Source: Blautia sp.
GTDB taxonomy: Bacteria > Bacillota > Clostridia > Lachnospirales > Lachnospiraceae
DNA: 48,360 bases
NCBI GenBank assembly: GCA_023663685.1
Contig: JAMPHB010000009.1
Coordinates: 1-48,360, forward strand
Direction: 5' to 3'
The notes below the pieces were generated by a model, which saw only the letters and a list, made by a program, of their open reading frames with translations, was not told the DNA's origin and made no database searches. This document shows, in pieces, positions 34,350-42,416 of this stretch (the first letter of the stretch is position 1; each line of letters begins with the position of its first letter). The translations under genes were made by a program, and so were the position numbers.

Positions 34350-35576
34350 ATGAAGAAAATAGAGGGAGGCGTGACGGCGGCGGCAGGTTTTTTGGCGGCG
34401 GCGGTACACGCAGGCATCAAGGAGGGAAGCGCGAAGGACGATATGGCGCTGGTATATACGAAAAAAGAGGCGGTTTTTGCGGGCGTATTTACCACCAACG
34501 TCGTAAAGGCGGCTCCGGTACAGTGGGACAAGAAGCTGGCGGAGGAGGGAAAGCATGTCCACGGAATGATTTTTAACAGTGGAATTGCCAATGCCTGCGC
34601 CGGTGAAGAGGGCAGGGAGGGCAACCACGCTATGGCAAAGGCTGTGGCGGATACCATGGGCACAGATGTGGAACAGATTCTGACGGCCTCCACCGGCGTG
34701 ATCGGTCGTCCGCTTCCGGTGGACAAGGTGCGCGCGGGTGCGCGGCAGCTCTGTGAAAAGCTCGCAGACACGAGGGAGGCGGCGCACGAGGCGGCCATTG
34801 CGATTATGACGACAGACACTGTTCCCAAGGAGTGTGCAGTAGAATTTACTGTGGGAGGGAAAACCGTCAGGCTCGGCGGCATGACGAAGGGGTGCGGCAT
34901 GATACATCCGAATATGGCGACTATGCTCTGCTGTGTGACGACGGACTGTGCGATTTCCGGGGAGATGCTGGCAAAGGCGCTCTCGGAGGACGTGAAGAAA
35001 ACCTTTAACATGATTTCCGTGGATCGGGATACCTCCACGAATGACACCTATATCGTGATGGCGAACGGGCTGGCGGAGAATCCCGTGATTGACAGCGAAG
35101 GGGAGGATTTTGACAATTTTTGCACCGTACTGAATACCGTCACGACAGAGCTGGCGAAGAAGATGGCGGGCGACGGAGAGGGGGCAAAAAGACTTCTCGA
35201 GGTGGTCTGTGCAGGAGCTGAGAGCCATGAGCAGGCGGTGTTAATCTCCAAGTCTGTAATCAGCTCCAATCTGGTAAAGACGATGGTTGCGGGGAGCGAC
35301 ATGAACTGGGGACGTGTCTTGTGTGCAATGGGATATTCCGGCGCGCAGTTTGACCCGGAGCGGGTGGATTTAACGGTTAAGAGCACAGCGGGAGAGCTTG
35401 TCATTGTAAAAAATGGACTGGGTGCAGGCTATTCGGAGACGTTTGCTACGGAAATTCTGTCGCAGGAGGAGGTCAGTATGACCATAGATCTTCATATGGG
35501 TGGAGAATCCGCCACCGCGTGGGGCTGTGATCTGACCCATGAATATATAGATATCAATGCAGATTACCGGTCATAG
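34350..35576 (+). CDS. argJ: Bifunctional ornithine acetyltransferase/N-acetylglutamate synthase
   Basis: A 408-residue ArgJ of normal length. The autocleavage site lies in GCGMIHPNMATML with the nucleophile Thr191, which becomes the N-terminus of the beta chain. Other family motifs are ASTGVIGRPLP and VDRDTSTNDT. It recycles the acetyl group between acetylornithine and glutamate in arginine synthesis. AAGGGAGAG precedes the ATG. Other arg genes are not adjacent in this window, which is unusual because argC-argJ-argB clusters are common. Confidence 0.96.
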   Translation: MKKIEGGVTAAAGFLAAAVHAGIKEGSAKDDMALVYTKKEAVFAGVFTTNVVKAAPVQWDKKLAEEGKHVHGMIFNSGIANACAGEEGREGNHAMAKAVADTMGTDVEQILTASTGVIGRPLPVDKVRAGARQLCEKLADTREAAHEAAIAIMTTDTVPKECAVEFTVGGKTVRLGGMTKGCGMIHPNMATMLCCVTTDCAISGEMLAKALSEDVKKTFNMISVDRDTSTNDTYIVMANGLAENPVIDSEGEDFDNFCTVLNTVTTELAKKMAGDGEGAKRLLEVVCAGAESHEQAVLISKSVISSNLVKTMVAGSDMNWGRVLCAMGYSGAQFDPERVDLTVKSTAGELVIVKNGLGAGYSETFATEILSQEEVSMTIDLHMGGESATAWGCDLTHEYIDINADYRS

Positions 35577-36141
35577 AAGGTGGAGCGCCCGCGATTTGTC
35601 GGTCTGCGGACTGTTCGCGGCGCTGATTGCGGTGGGAGCCTTTTTGAAAATAACGATTCCGGTGCAGCCCGCTCCCATGACATTCAGTCTGCAGTGGTTC
35701 TTTGTGCTGATGGCCGGGCTTCTTCTGGAGTGGAGGCTTGCGGCGATGAGCGTAGGTGTATATCTGCTGGCGGGCTTGTCCGGCGTCCCAGTCTTTGCCC
35801 ACGGCGGAGGTCTTTCTTATGTGCTGCGCCCCGGTTTTGGATATCTCCTGGGCTTTCTGTCTGCGGCATTTTTCATGGGGTGGCTGACAGAGCACAAAAG
35901 AGCCGCCGGCTTTCGGCAGCTGCTGTTGGTTTCCTTTGCCGGACTTGCTGTCTATTATGGTCTGGGACTCGTCTACTATTATTTCATCAATGTCTACTGG
36001 TTAAAAATCCTGGAGTTTGGCTGGGCGCTGGCGCTCACAAACGGCCTGCTGCTGACGGTGGGGGAGGATTTTGTCCTCTGTGTGCTCGCGGCAGCAGTAA
36101 GTGTGCAGCTTCGTCCCGTAATCTCAAAAATCCAGCCTTAA
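35557..36141 (+). CDS. bioY: BioY family biotin transporter substrate-binding component
   Basis: A 194-residue integral membrane protein with about six spans and BioY features: the FAALIAVGAFLKITIPVQP region, GGGLSYVLRPGFGYLLGF and AVYYGLGLVYYY. It is the S component of an ECF transporter for biotin and would use a shared energizing module encoded elsewhere. The start at 35557 overlaps argJ by 20 bp and has no good Shine-Dalgarno. A TTG at 35596, preceded by AAGGTGGA, is an alternative but would trim conserved N-terminal residues. Confidence 0.88.
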   Translation: MQITGHRRWSARDLSVCGLFAALIAVGAFLKITIPVQPAPMTFSLQWFFVLMAGLLLEWRLAAMSVGVYLLAGLSGVPVFAHGGGLSYVLRPGFGYLLGFLSAAFFMGWLTEHKRAAGFRQLLLVSFAGLAVYYGLGLVYYYFINVYWLKILEFGWALALTNGLLLTVGEDFVLCVLAAAVSVQLRPVISKIQP

Positions 36142-36172
36142 GGGAAGGCTGATTCCATCAGCGCTTCCTTAA
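36138..36172. terminator. Hairpin between convergent bioY and dnaK
   Basis: TTAAGG...CTGAT pairs with ATCAG...CCTTAA with one bulge on each side. Both stop codons lie inside the hairpin arms. There is no clear T-tract on either side, so termination is likely but not certain. Confidence 0.45.
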
Positions 36173-37926
36173 ATCAGAATACCGGCAGCGGCATTCCGCA
36201 GTTCTGCGGTCGCCCGCCGGAGCTCGTCTGCCTGTTCTTCGGAGACATTGCCCGGTTTCGTGCGGCTCACCAGCTTTTTTACATAGGAGAGGCTGGACTT
36301 GATCTGCTTCTTTGCCGCCCCGTCCAGCGTCTTTTTTTGTTCCCCGTAAGCCTTGTCCACCTGCCGGATCAGAGTCTCGGCCTCGCTGCGGCTATCAATA
36401 TACGCTTTGCGCTGTCCATCGGTGGCCTCGTACTCCGCGGCCTCGCGGATTGCCCGCTCAATCTCGGCCTCGGAGAGGTTCGAGCTCGCGGTGATCGTAA
36501 TCTCCTGATGGCGTCCGGTGCCTAAATCCTTTGCGGAGACCTGCACAATGCCGTTGGCGTCGATATCAAAGGTTACTTCGATCTGGGGCACGCCCGCAGG
36601 CGCGGCCTTAATGCCCCGGAGCTGGAAGCGTCCCAGAAGCTTGTTGTCTCTGGCAAACTGTCGCTCCCCCTGCAGTACCTTGATGTCCACGGAGGTCTGG
36701 AAGTTTGCCGCTGTGGAAAACACCTGGCTGTAGCGGGTGGGAATTGTCGTGTTGCGGTCAATGATTTTTGTGGAAATGCCGCCCACCGTCTCGATGGAGA
36801 GGGAGAGCGGGGTCACGTCCATGAGAATGATCTCAGCGGCCTGAGAGCCCGGAATCAGCGCTCCGCCAAGCTTGCCGCCCTGCACGGCGGCGCCCAGAGC
36901 CACACATTCATCCGGATTCAGGTTTCGGGAGGGTTCCCTGCCCGTGAGCCGCCGTACCTCCTCATAAATCGCCGGAATGCGGGTGGAGCCTCCGACCAGA
37001 AGCACCATGCCAAGTTCAGAGACGCTGATACCGGCATCACTTAAAGCCTGCTGCACCGGCCCCTTTGTCCGCTCCACTAAGTCTTTTGTCAGCTCGTCGA
37101 ATTTTGCCCGGGTGAGGCTTGTCTCCATGTGTTTCGGCTCGCCCTTTGCCGTCGTGATAAAGGGCAGGCTGATGCTGGTCGTGGAGGAGGAGGAGAGCAC
37201 CTTTTTCGCTTTTTCGGCCTCCTCCCGCACGCGCTGCATGGCGGTTAAATCCCTGCGCAGATCTATGCGTTCTGTCCGCAGGAACTCTGTCACTAAATAG
37301 TCGGTGATACGCTCGTCAAAATCGTCGCCTCCGAGATGGTTATCCCCCGCCGTGGCAAGAACTTCGATCAGATTGTCCCCGATTTCGATAATGGACACGT
37401 CGAAGGTGCCGCCGCCCAGATCGTAGACCAAAATCTTCTGAGGTTCCCCGTGGTCAAGTCCATAGGCAAGAGCCGCGGAGGTGGGCTCATTGATAATGCG
37501 CAGGACATTCAGGCCGGCAATGCGTCCCGCATCCTTGGTGGCCTGCCGCTGGGCATCGTTGAAGTAGGCGGGAACTGTGATAACAGCGTCGCTCACCGTC
37601 TCTCCCAGATACCCTTCCGCATCCTTTTTCAGCTTCCGCAGAATCATAGAGGAAATCTCCTGCGGCGTGTACTGCCGGCCGTCGATTTTGGCGCGAAAGC
37701 CCGTACCCATTTCCCGCTTGATGGAAAAAAAGGTGCGGTCTACATTCACGGCGGCCTGCCTTTTGGCGGTGTCACCCACCAGACGTTCACCGTTTTTAGA
37801 AAATGCAACAACAGAAGGGGTCGTTCTCGACCCCTCCGTATTTGTAATGACTGTAGGCTGATCATTCTCCAGCACAGCAACACAGCTGTTTGTTGTCCCT
37901 AAATCAATTCCGATTACCTTACCCAT
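36169..37926 (-). CDS. dnaK: DnaK (Hsp70) paralogue, short form
   Basis: A 585-residue Hsp70. The ATPase domain is intact ([34 protein letters not shown]), the linker and beta substrate domain are present, and a helical lid follows. It ends at AAAGILI without the acidic disordered tail of typical 610-640-residue DnaK. No grpE, dnaJ or hrcA is adjacent, so this is probably a second paralogue rather than the main heat-shock DnaK. The very strong ribosome binding site lies in the 12-bp palindrome GGAGGCGCCTCC (37927-37938). It has its own promoter. Confidence 0.9.
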   Translation of the reverse strand: MGKVIGIDLGTTNSCVAVLENDQPTVITNTEGSRTTPSVVAFSKNGERLVGDTAKRQAAVNVDRTFFSIKREMGTGFRAKIDGRQYTPQEISSMILRKLKKDAEGYLGETVSDAVITVPAYFNDAQRQATKDAGRIAGLNVLRIINEPTSAALAYGLDHGEPQKILVYDLGGGTFDVSIIEIGDNLIEVLATAGDNHLGGDDFDERITDYLVTEFLRTERIDLRRDLTAMQRVREEAEKAKKVLSSSSTTSISLPFITTAKGEPKHMETSLTRAKFDELTKDLVERTKGPVQQALSDAGISVSELGMVLLVGGSTRIPAIYEEVRRLTGREPSRNLNPDECVALGAAVQGGKLGGALIPGSQAAEIILMDVTPLSLSIETVGGISTKIIDRNTTIPTRYSQVFSTAANFQTSVDIKVLQGERQFARDNKLLGRFQLRGIKAAPAGVPQIEVTFDIDANGIVQVSAKDLGTGRHQEITITASSNLSEAEIERAIREAAEYEATDGQRKAYIDSRSEAETLIRQVDKAYGEQKKTLDGAAKKQIKSSLSYVKKLVSRTKPGNVSEEQADELRRATAELRNAAAGILI

Positions 37927-37967
37927 GGAGGCGCCTCCTTTGCCCGGTCAGACTTTTTATTATTCTA

Positions 37968-37996
37968 ACTGTAAGACGCTTTTCCCGCTTCGTCAA
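37968..37996 (-). promoter_or_regulatory. Promoter of the dnaK paralogue
   Basis: On the minus strand: TTGACG (37996-37991), 17-bp spacer, TACAGT (37973-37968), 41 bp before the start. No CIRCE element was seen. Confidence 0.6.
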
Positions 37997-38024
37997 GGCA
38001 TCCGGCGGATATTTCAGAGATTGT

Positions 38025-39692
38025 TTAGAATTGCGGAACCCAGACGCCGTCATAGCCGTCCAGCGGAACCATGCGGACGGATACGGTGGAATTATCCTGC
38101 AAAAAGGTAATATCGACAAGCATGGAGGAGCCGTCCTCTGCCGTCTCCCCTGCGGCCGCCTGCACAAGGCTTTCATCTGTAGAAAGGTTTAAAAGCCATA
38201 CCGCCGCATCGGCCGGGCCTGTCATATCCTCCGCAAGATGCCGGAAGGGTGCAAATTCGCCCAGGCCGTTTGCAGTGTAATCCATAGCTGTTCCCTCAAT
38301 CGGCAGGGAATAGGCATCCATGAATTCCTCATAGGTGGAAATATTGTCAAAAACTTTCAATGTCTCCCCGGTCACTACAAGGTTTTCTCCGTCCCAGTTG
38401 CAGGTCAGTGTCTCCTTCCAGCAGGTCACACTGGGGTCTGACGTCTGCGCATAGTAATATATTTCTGCGCCCGAGCCGTCATACCAGTAAATGTGGTAAT
38501 CTTTTTCGCTCCACGGCCACGGGCTCGACCAGCCGAAGGAGTAGGGTTCCCCTTCTTCGCCAAACAGCAGGCCTTCGGCTTTCAGCGCTTCCACAGCCGT
38601 CGGTGACGCGAGATCTGCAATTGTGCTGCCGTCCCTGCCCACAAATGCGTTTGCCCAGTCATTCAGGGCCTGAGATAACTGTTCCTCATGCAAAATCGCA
38701 TTTGCTTCACCTCCCTGCGCCTTTGGCGTAACGAAAAAGCAAAGCGCGGCCAGCACGCAGATTGTGGCTGCCGTACCGGTAATCCAGACGGCGGGTTTCT
38801 TATATTTTTTAACTCTCATAATTCGCTCCTTTACTCCCACCTCCGCAAAACGGACGGGGCATATTGTAAAAATCCGTTGTTTCCCACTACAGTCCAAAAG
38901 CGCCAGGGAGTATGCTTTCTTCTGTCCCTCGTCCATACCCTTAATCACAGCTTCATCGCAGGCAAGTTCGATATCGCGGCACAGCAGGACATAGGCCAGC
39001 CACACAAAGGGGTTGAACCAGTGAACGCCAAGGATTAGAAACGCCGCAGGCTTTGCCCAGTGATCCCGTCTCCGAAGATGCGTCTGTTCGTGGGCAAGCA
39101 CCAGCTCACGGGTCTTTTCGTCCAGATGGTAGGGCAGATAGATGCGGGGTCTTACAGTTCCTAAAATAAAGGGGGAATCTGCAAACTCACTCTGCCAGAT
39201 ATTATCCCTCAGATGTACAGCGGTATCCATTCTCCGCCGCAGCCTTAGCCCGCTTATGGCCATATAGGCAAGCATCACCAGAGCACCGGAAAGCCAGACA
39301 ATAAAAAGCTTTGCGGATAAAGTGAATGCCCGGGGAGATTCACCCATGAGACTGTCATTCCGGACAATAGCGGTCTCCTGCCCCTGGCTTTGGGCAGGGC
39401 TCTCCTGCTTATTGGCAGTGCTGTCGTTCGCCGCAGCCTGACCGGCTTTGAGAGAACTGTTCTGCTTAAAGGCAGATTCTGTCATAGCAGTCCATGGAAG
39501 CTCTGTGGGCAACAGTCCAAGCCTGCTCTCAAGAGAAAAGGGCAGTATCAGCCGCAGGCCTACAAGGCACCAGAGCAGACAGATCATTCGTTTTGGCGCA
39601 GACCGGAAAAGCTGTCGTATAATGAGAACAGCAAATATCATCCATGTTCCGGTAATACTCAGCCTGAAAAGCTGGAAAATCAAAGCTTCCAT
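38025..39692 (-). CDS. M56 family (BlaR1-like) membrane metalloprotease
   Basis: A 555-residue protein. Four hydrophobic segments and a zinc-protease domain are present, with HEQTH (about residue 200) and the downstream Glu in CRDIELACDEAVI. One further membrane span (about 310) leads to an extracytoplasmic C-terminal domain of about 230 residues that is not a penicillin-binding domain by eye. The start at 39692 is chosen because GGAGG lies five bases upstream; the longer frame to 39710 overlaps that site. BlaR1 relatives sense a ligand outside and inactivate a BlaI-type repressor. No blaI gene is adjacent, yet two dyad operators lie upstream. Confidence 0.87.
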   Translation of the reverse strand: MEALIFQLFRLSITGTWMIFAVLIIRQLFRSAPKRMICLLWCLVGLRLILPFSLESRLGLLPTELPWTAMTESAFKQNSSLKAGQAAANDSTANKQESPAQSQGQETAIVRNDSLMGESPRAFTLSAKLFIVWLSGALVMLAYMAISGLRLRRRMDTAVHLRDNIWQSEFADSPFILGTVRPRIYLPYHLDEKTRELVLAHEQTHLRRRDHWAKPAAFLILGVHWFNPFVWLAYVLLCRDIELACDEAVIKGMDEGQKKAYSLALLDCSGKQRIFTICPVRFAEVGVKERIMRVKKYKKPAVWITGTAATICVLAALCFFVTPKAQGGEANAILHEEQLSQALNDWANAFVGRDGSTIADLASPTAVEALKAEGLLFGEEGEPYSFGWSSPWPWSEKDYHIYWYDGSGAEIYYYAQTSDPSVTCWKETLTCNWDGENLVVTGETLKVFDNISTYEEFMDAYSLPIEGTAMDYTANGLGEFAPFRHLAEDMTGPADAAVWLLNLSTDESLVQAAAGETAEDGSSMLVDITFLQDNSTVSVRMVPLDGYDGVWVPQF

Positions 39693-39735
39693 GGTTCCTC
39701 CAATTTTCACCTTTCGTTTTCTGTAGTGTATAGTA

Positions 39736-39779
39736 ACTCTAACGCGTTCGAGTATAAAAACACTCTAACACGATAGAGT
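39736..39779. promoter_or_regulatory. Two dyad operators, probably for a BlaI/MecI-type repressor
   Basis: ACTCTAACGCGTTCGAGT (39736-39753) and ACTCTAACACGATAGAGT (39762-39779) are related 18-bp dyads 26 bp apart. The first eight bases are identical. They lie between the M56 gene and the divergent secreted-protein gene. The second covers the candidate -10 of the M56 promoter. Confidence 0.75.
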
Positions 39780-39790
39780 GAATATGTCAA
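39762..39790 (-). promoter_or_regulatory. Candidate promoter of the M56 gene
   Basis: On the minus strand: perfect TTGACA (39790-39785), 17-bp spacer, TAGAGT (39767-39762). The -10 is inside an operator dyad, which fits repression. Confidence 0.55.
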
Positions 39791-39868
39791 TATATTTTTG
39801 CTGTTTTCATGGAAATCCAAATACTATTTTTTAGTGGACATTTGAATAAATTGCAGCAAAATGACTAC

Positions 39869-39897
39869 TTGAAAAGACTTGCTTATGGGTATATAAT
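39869..39897 (+). promoter_or_regulatory. Promoter of the first small secreted protein
   Basis: TTGAAA (39869-39874), 17-bp spacer, perfect TATAAT (39892-39897). The -35 is part of TGACTACTTGAAAA (39862-39875), which recurs at the second paralogue's promoter. Confidence 0.8.
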
Positions 39898-39942
39898 AGA
39901 CGAAAGAGCAGATTTGAAAATGGGAAGGAGGAATTTATTTCT

Positions 39943-40356
39943 ATGAAGAATGCAATTAAAAAGCTGTTGGTGTGTGTAACTGTATGCGGCATTGTGGTAG
40001 CAGGGAGTGATACGCAGCTTCTGGCAGACTCGGATTTCTTTAACGGTTCACCGGTTGGCTATAGCGTTACCATGGATTCGGTGTCAGCAACCGCTGTTAC
40101 CTCTTTTTCAAAGCCAGCCGAAGAGATTAGCGTGCAAGCGACGGTATATTACAAGCGGGGGGGAACTACATACCAGCGTAATAGTGGCTGGAAAACAGCA
40201 ACAATAGGAGGCATATCCGCTACGGCAGCCGCGAAGGGACGTAAGACCATAGTGATAGGCGGAAAAGGCGAGCATAGAATCATAAGCAGGCAGGGGACGA
40301 CATGGTCGGGAACCAGCTATGTGGGAACCGTAGAGGAAACGGCAATATTCGAATAA
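39943..40356 (+). CDS. Small secreted protein of unknown family, paralogue 1
   Basis: A 137-residue protein. A signal peptide (about 1-29, KKLLVCVTVCGIVVAG, cut near LLAD) precedes a mature part of about 108 residues without cysteine. The mature part is rich in Thr, Ser, Val and Gly and looks all-beta. It shares with the next gene SATAVT, FSKPA, YYKRGG-type, WKTAT, GG.SAT, GGKGEH and WSGTSYVGTV. I do not recognise the family. GGAAGGAGG precedes the ATG. The location before an ABC exporter suggests a secreted effector, toxin or signal, which is inference. Confidence 0.85.
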   Translation: MKNAIKKLLVCVTVCGIVVAGSDTQLLADSDFFNGSPVGYSVTMDSVSATAVTSFSKPAEEISVQATVYYKRGGTTYQRNSGWKTATIGGISATAAAKGRKTIVIGGKGEHRIISRQGTTWSGTSYVGTVEETAIFE

Positions 40357-40360
40357 AAAT

Positions 40361-40384
40361 GGCAATTTTAAATGCCGCTTTTTT
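40361..40384 (+). terminator. Terminator after paralogue 1
   Basis: GGC-ATTT/AAAT-GCC stem with one bulged base, followed by GCTTTTTT. A short, moderate terminator placed just after the stop codon. Confidence 0.55.
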
Positions 40385-40434
40385 GCCAGTTTTAGACGAG
40401 TTTTGCCATACGCTATTTGACTACTTGAAAAAGA

Positions 40435-40463
40435 TTATAAATGGATGTATGATTCAAAACACG
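40435..40463 (+). promoter_or_regulatory. Promoter of the second small secreted protein
   Basis: TTGAAA (40435-40440), 17-bp spacer, TATGAT (40458-40463). It shares the 14-bp TGACTACTTGAAAA (40428-40441) with the first paralogue's promoter. Confidence 0.75.
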
Positions 40464-40491
40464 GCGGGTCAATGGTGAAAATATAAGGGGA

Positions 40492-40511
40492 AGGAGGGAC
40501 GAGTAATGTAG
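40492..40511 (+). promoter_or_regulatory. Strong Shine-Dalgarno followed by a start-stop (ATG TAG)
   Basis: AGGAGG (40492-40497) is followed eight bases later by ATGTAG (40506-40511). The ATG is 71 bp from the -35, against 74 bp in paralogue 1, so it occupies the ancestral start position. The true start of paralogue 2 lies 61 bp further with its own AGGAGG. Confidence 0.6.
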
Positions 40512-40566
40512 TATACATAAGTCGTTGACTGGCCATGAAAAGAAAAGTACAAGGAGGCTTATTTTT

Positions 40567-40983
40567 ATGAACAAGTTAGGTAAAAAGTTATTAGCGTGTG
40601 TGGCAGCATGTAGTATCGTATTAGCAGCAGGGAGTCATATGCAGGCTTTTGCGGACACAGATTCCTTTAATGGGACAACGGTTTCCTATAGTGTTACCAC
40701 CAATTCGACCTCTGCAACTGCAGTTACTGCTTTTTCGAAGCCGGCTAAAGAGATTAAGGCACGGGCAATTGTATTTTACCAAAGAGGAGGGGGTGCATAC
40801 AAGCGTTATAGCGAGTGGAAAACAGCAACGGTAGGAGGTGTATCCGCTACGGTATCTGTGAAGGGGGCTAATGCACAGGTTGTAGGAGGAAAAGGCGAGC
40901 ATAGCATTACAAGTGAGCAGAATACATATTGGTCGGGAACCAGTTATGTAGGAACTGTGAATGAAGGCGCACAAGTAGAGTAG
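40567..40983 (+). CDS. Small secreted protein of unknown family, paralogue 2
   Basis: A 138-residue protein about half identical by eye to the preceding gene product, with the same layout: signal peptide (KKLLACVAACSIVLAAG, cut near AFAD) and a cysteine-free, beta-rich mature part ending WSGTSYVGTVNEG. ATG 40567 is chosen for ACAAGGAGG upstream; a TTG frame at 40525 would skip it. An 11-codon ORF (MKRKVQGGLFL, from 40535) ends in an ATGA overlap with this start. Function unknown. It is a tandem duplicate with a rearranged leader. Confidence 0.85.
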   Translation: MNKLGKKLLACVAACSIVLAAGSHMQAFADTDSFNGTTVSYSVTTNSTSATAVTAFSKPAKEIKARAIVFYQRGGGAYKRYSEWKTATVGGVSATVSVKGANAQVVGGKGEHSITSEQNTYWSGTSYVGTVNEGAQVE

Positions 40984-40994
40984 GAATGATATCA

Positions 40995-41019
40995 GGGGGC
41001 TTCTATATTAGAAGCTCCC
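40995..41019 (+). terminator. Intercistronic hairpin after paralogue 2
   Basis: Ten-pair stem GGGGGCTTCT/AGAAGCTCCC with one G-U pair and a 5-nt loop. There is no T-tract. It may be a processing site or partial terminator that makes the secreted protein more abundant than the downstream genes. Confidence 0.45.
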
Positions 41020-41042
41020 GCCTTTGGAGGAGATGAGAAAGA

Positions 41043-42353
41043 ATGAAGAAGCTGCTATGTTATGCAGGAATACTGTGCCTGCTTCTGACTTCCTGCGGAA
41101 ATGCAGAGGAGGATAATACCTATCACTGGGGGACGGACAACCAGTATTTTTATAATTATTCATATAGTGTAAAGGGCTTACAAGCAAAGGGGGAGAGCGG
41201 ATACTTTCTTTTTTATGATAATTTTTTATACTATTATGATGATGCAATCGGGCAGGTTGTTCCACTATGCAACCGGGCGGACTGTATGCATGATAAAGAT
41301 CCAGAGAGGAATGGATGGGTTGCTTGTAATGCATTTACCGGGGCTCGGATAGAGAACTTACAGACAGCGGACGATTATTTTGAATTAAACTCTATGGATA
41401 ATACTGGGATTGAATACTCGGATGGCTATCTGTATTTCTTAACTGGAAATTTCAGTGAGGAGTGCCATATGTTGTACCGGATACGGGAGGACGGAAGTGA
41501 ACGTGAGCTGATCTATGAGTTTGGAGATGAAAATATATATGGCTGGTGCATACATAGGGGATACTGCTATTACTCTGCACAGTCTTTCGTGTCATATTTC
41601 GAATCGGGGGAACAGATATATGAGCAGAGAAACGCGATAAAAAGAATTCCAGTCTCAGGCAGCAAGGAGCCGGAAACCATCTTTGTGGAGGAAAAGGAGA
41701 ATAAGAGTATAATGCTTCTCTCTTTGGGACAGAGAATCATCGCATATGGAAGTTATATTTATTTTGAAGACTATGGAGTGAAGACGCTGGATTGGGATGT
41801 TATTACAGAAGAAAATGCTGAAGATTATGAGTATATAGAATATTATGCATACAACTATGTGACAGGAGAGCTGCATGAGATAAGTACGCCGGGGATGCCG
41901 GAGTATGAGGGAGTTCAGGAGGTGACATTCTGGCAGGATTCCATTGTGTTTGCGAGTGGCGGCCGAAAGATTTCTGACAGAGAAGTGACTTACTATATTG
42001 CAGATCTGGACGGAAGCAATGTGAGAGAATTTATGACAGTAGATGATGGAATGCAGTTTGTGAGTGATGGCACATATCTGTATCTCACGAATCAGGCGCT
42101 GCAGAGTGTAGATGATACGGTGACTGAGACTTACTGGGTATATGATCAGGATTTAGAGCTTGTGGACACCTTTACGATAGAATCTCCGGCATATCATACT
42201 ATATCCATCGGAGATGAAAAGTTTTTTTTCGCCTATTCCGTCAATAAAGAGGAGGGAAGCTGGAAGATCCGGCGTTATGACAAATCGGCAATCGGCAGTC
42301 TGAATGGAAAGGAATTAAAGCCCACGGTTATTTCGGAGAGAAAGCTGCTGTAA
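41043..42353 (+). CDS. Lipoprotein with propeller-like repeats, unknown function
   Basis: A 436-residue lipoprotein: the lipobox LLLTSC puts the acylated Cys at residue 18. The body has repeated strands of the type Y.dGYLYFL...yRI..DGs, like DUF5050-type beta-propeller proteins. A motif PLCNRADCMHD with a further Cys-Asn-Ala-Phe (Cys76, Cys81, His83, Cys95) could bind metal or form disulfides. I have seen this motif type in Lachnospiraceae lipoproteins encoded beside ABC-2 transporters. GGAGGAGA precedes the ATG. The permease follows closely. A sensor or immunity role is possible but not shown. Confidence 0.8.
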   Translation: MKKLLCYAGILCLLLTSCGNAEEDNTYHWGTDNQYFYNYSYSVKGLQAKGESGYFLFYDNFLYYYDDAIGQVVPLCNRADCMHDKDPERNGWVACNAFTGARIENLQTADDYFELNSMDNTGIEYSDGYLYFLTGNFSEECHMLYRIREDGSERELIYEFGDENIYGWCIHRGYCYYSAQSFVSYFESGEQIYEQRNAIKRIPVSGSKEPETIFVEEKENKSIMLLSLGQRIIAYGSYIYFEDYGVKTLDWDVITEENAEDYEYIEYYAYNYVTGELHEISTPGMPEYEGVQEVTFWQDSIVFASGGRKISDREVTYYIADLDGSNVREFMTVDDGMQFVSDGTYLYLTNQALQSVDDTVTETYWVYDQDLELVDTFTIESPAYHTISIGDEKFFFAYSVNKEEGSWKIRRYDKSAIGSLNGKELKPTVISERKLL

Positions 42354-42416
42354 GTGAAGATTATGAGATATGAAGTATTGAAATAGTGAAGATTATGAGA
42401 TATGAAGTATTGAAAT
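42353..42416 (+). repeat. Exact 32-bp tandem duplication at the permease start
   Basis: The 32 bp at 42353-42384 are repeated exactly at 42385-42416. Each copy carries an ATG followed by the codons for MRYEVLK. In the first copy this frame stops at TAG (42384-42386). In the second it continues as the permease. The duplication shifted the permease start 32 bp away from the preceding stop codon. Confidence 0.95.

Noticed and set aside
35580-36152. Second 190-codon frame overlapping bioY
   Set aside because: Different frame on the same strand. The bioY frame has clear family motifs and membrane spans, whereas this frame is rich in Arg, Cys and Gly and lacks both.
39943-40983. Secreted paralogues as lactococcin 972-type bacteriocins
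   Set aside because: Size, signal peptide and ABC neighbours fit, but the characteristic pattern of that family (N-terminal Trp/Gly/Tyr and SxYxH motifs) was not seen. The conserved words here (FSKPA, GGKGEH, WSGTSYVGTV) are different.
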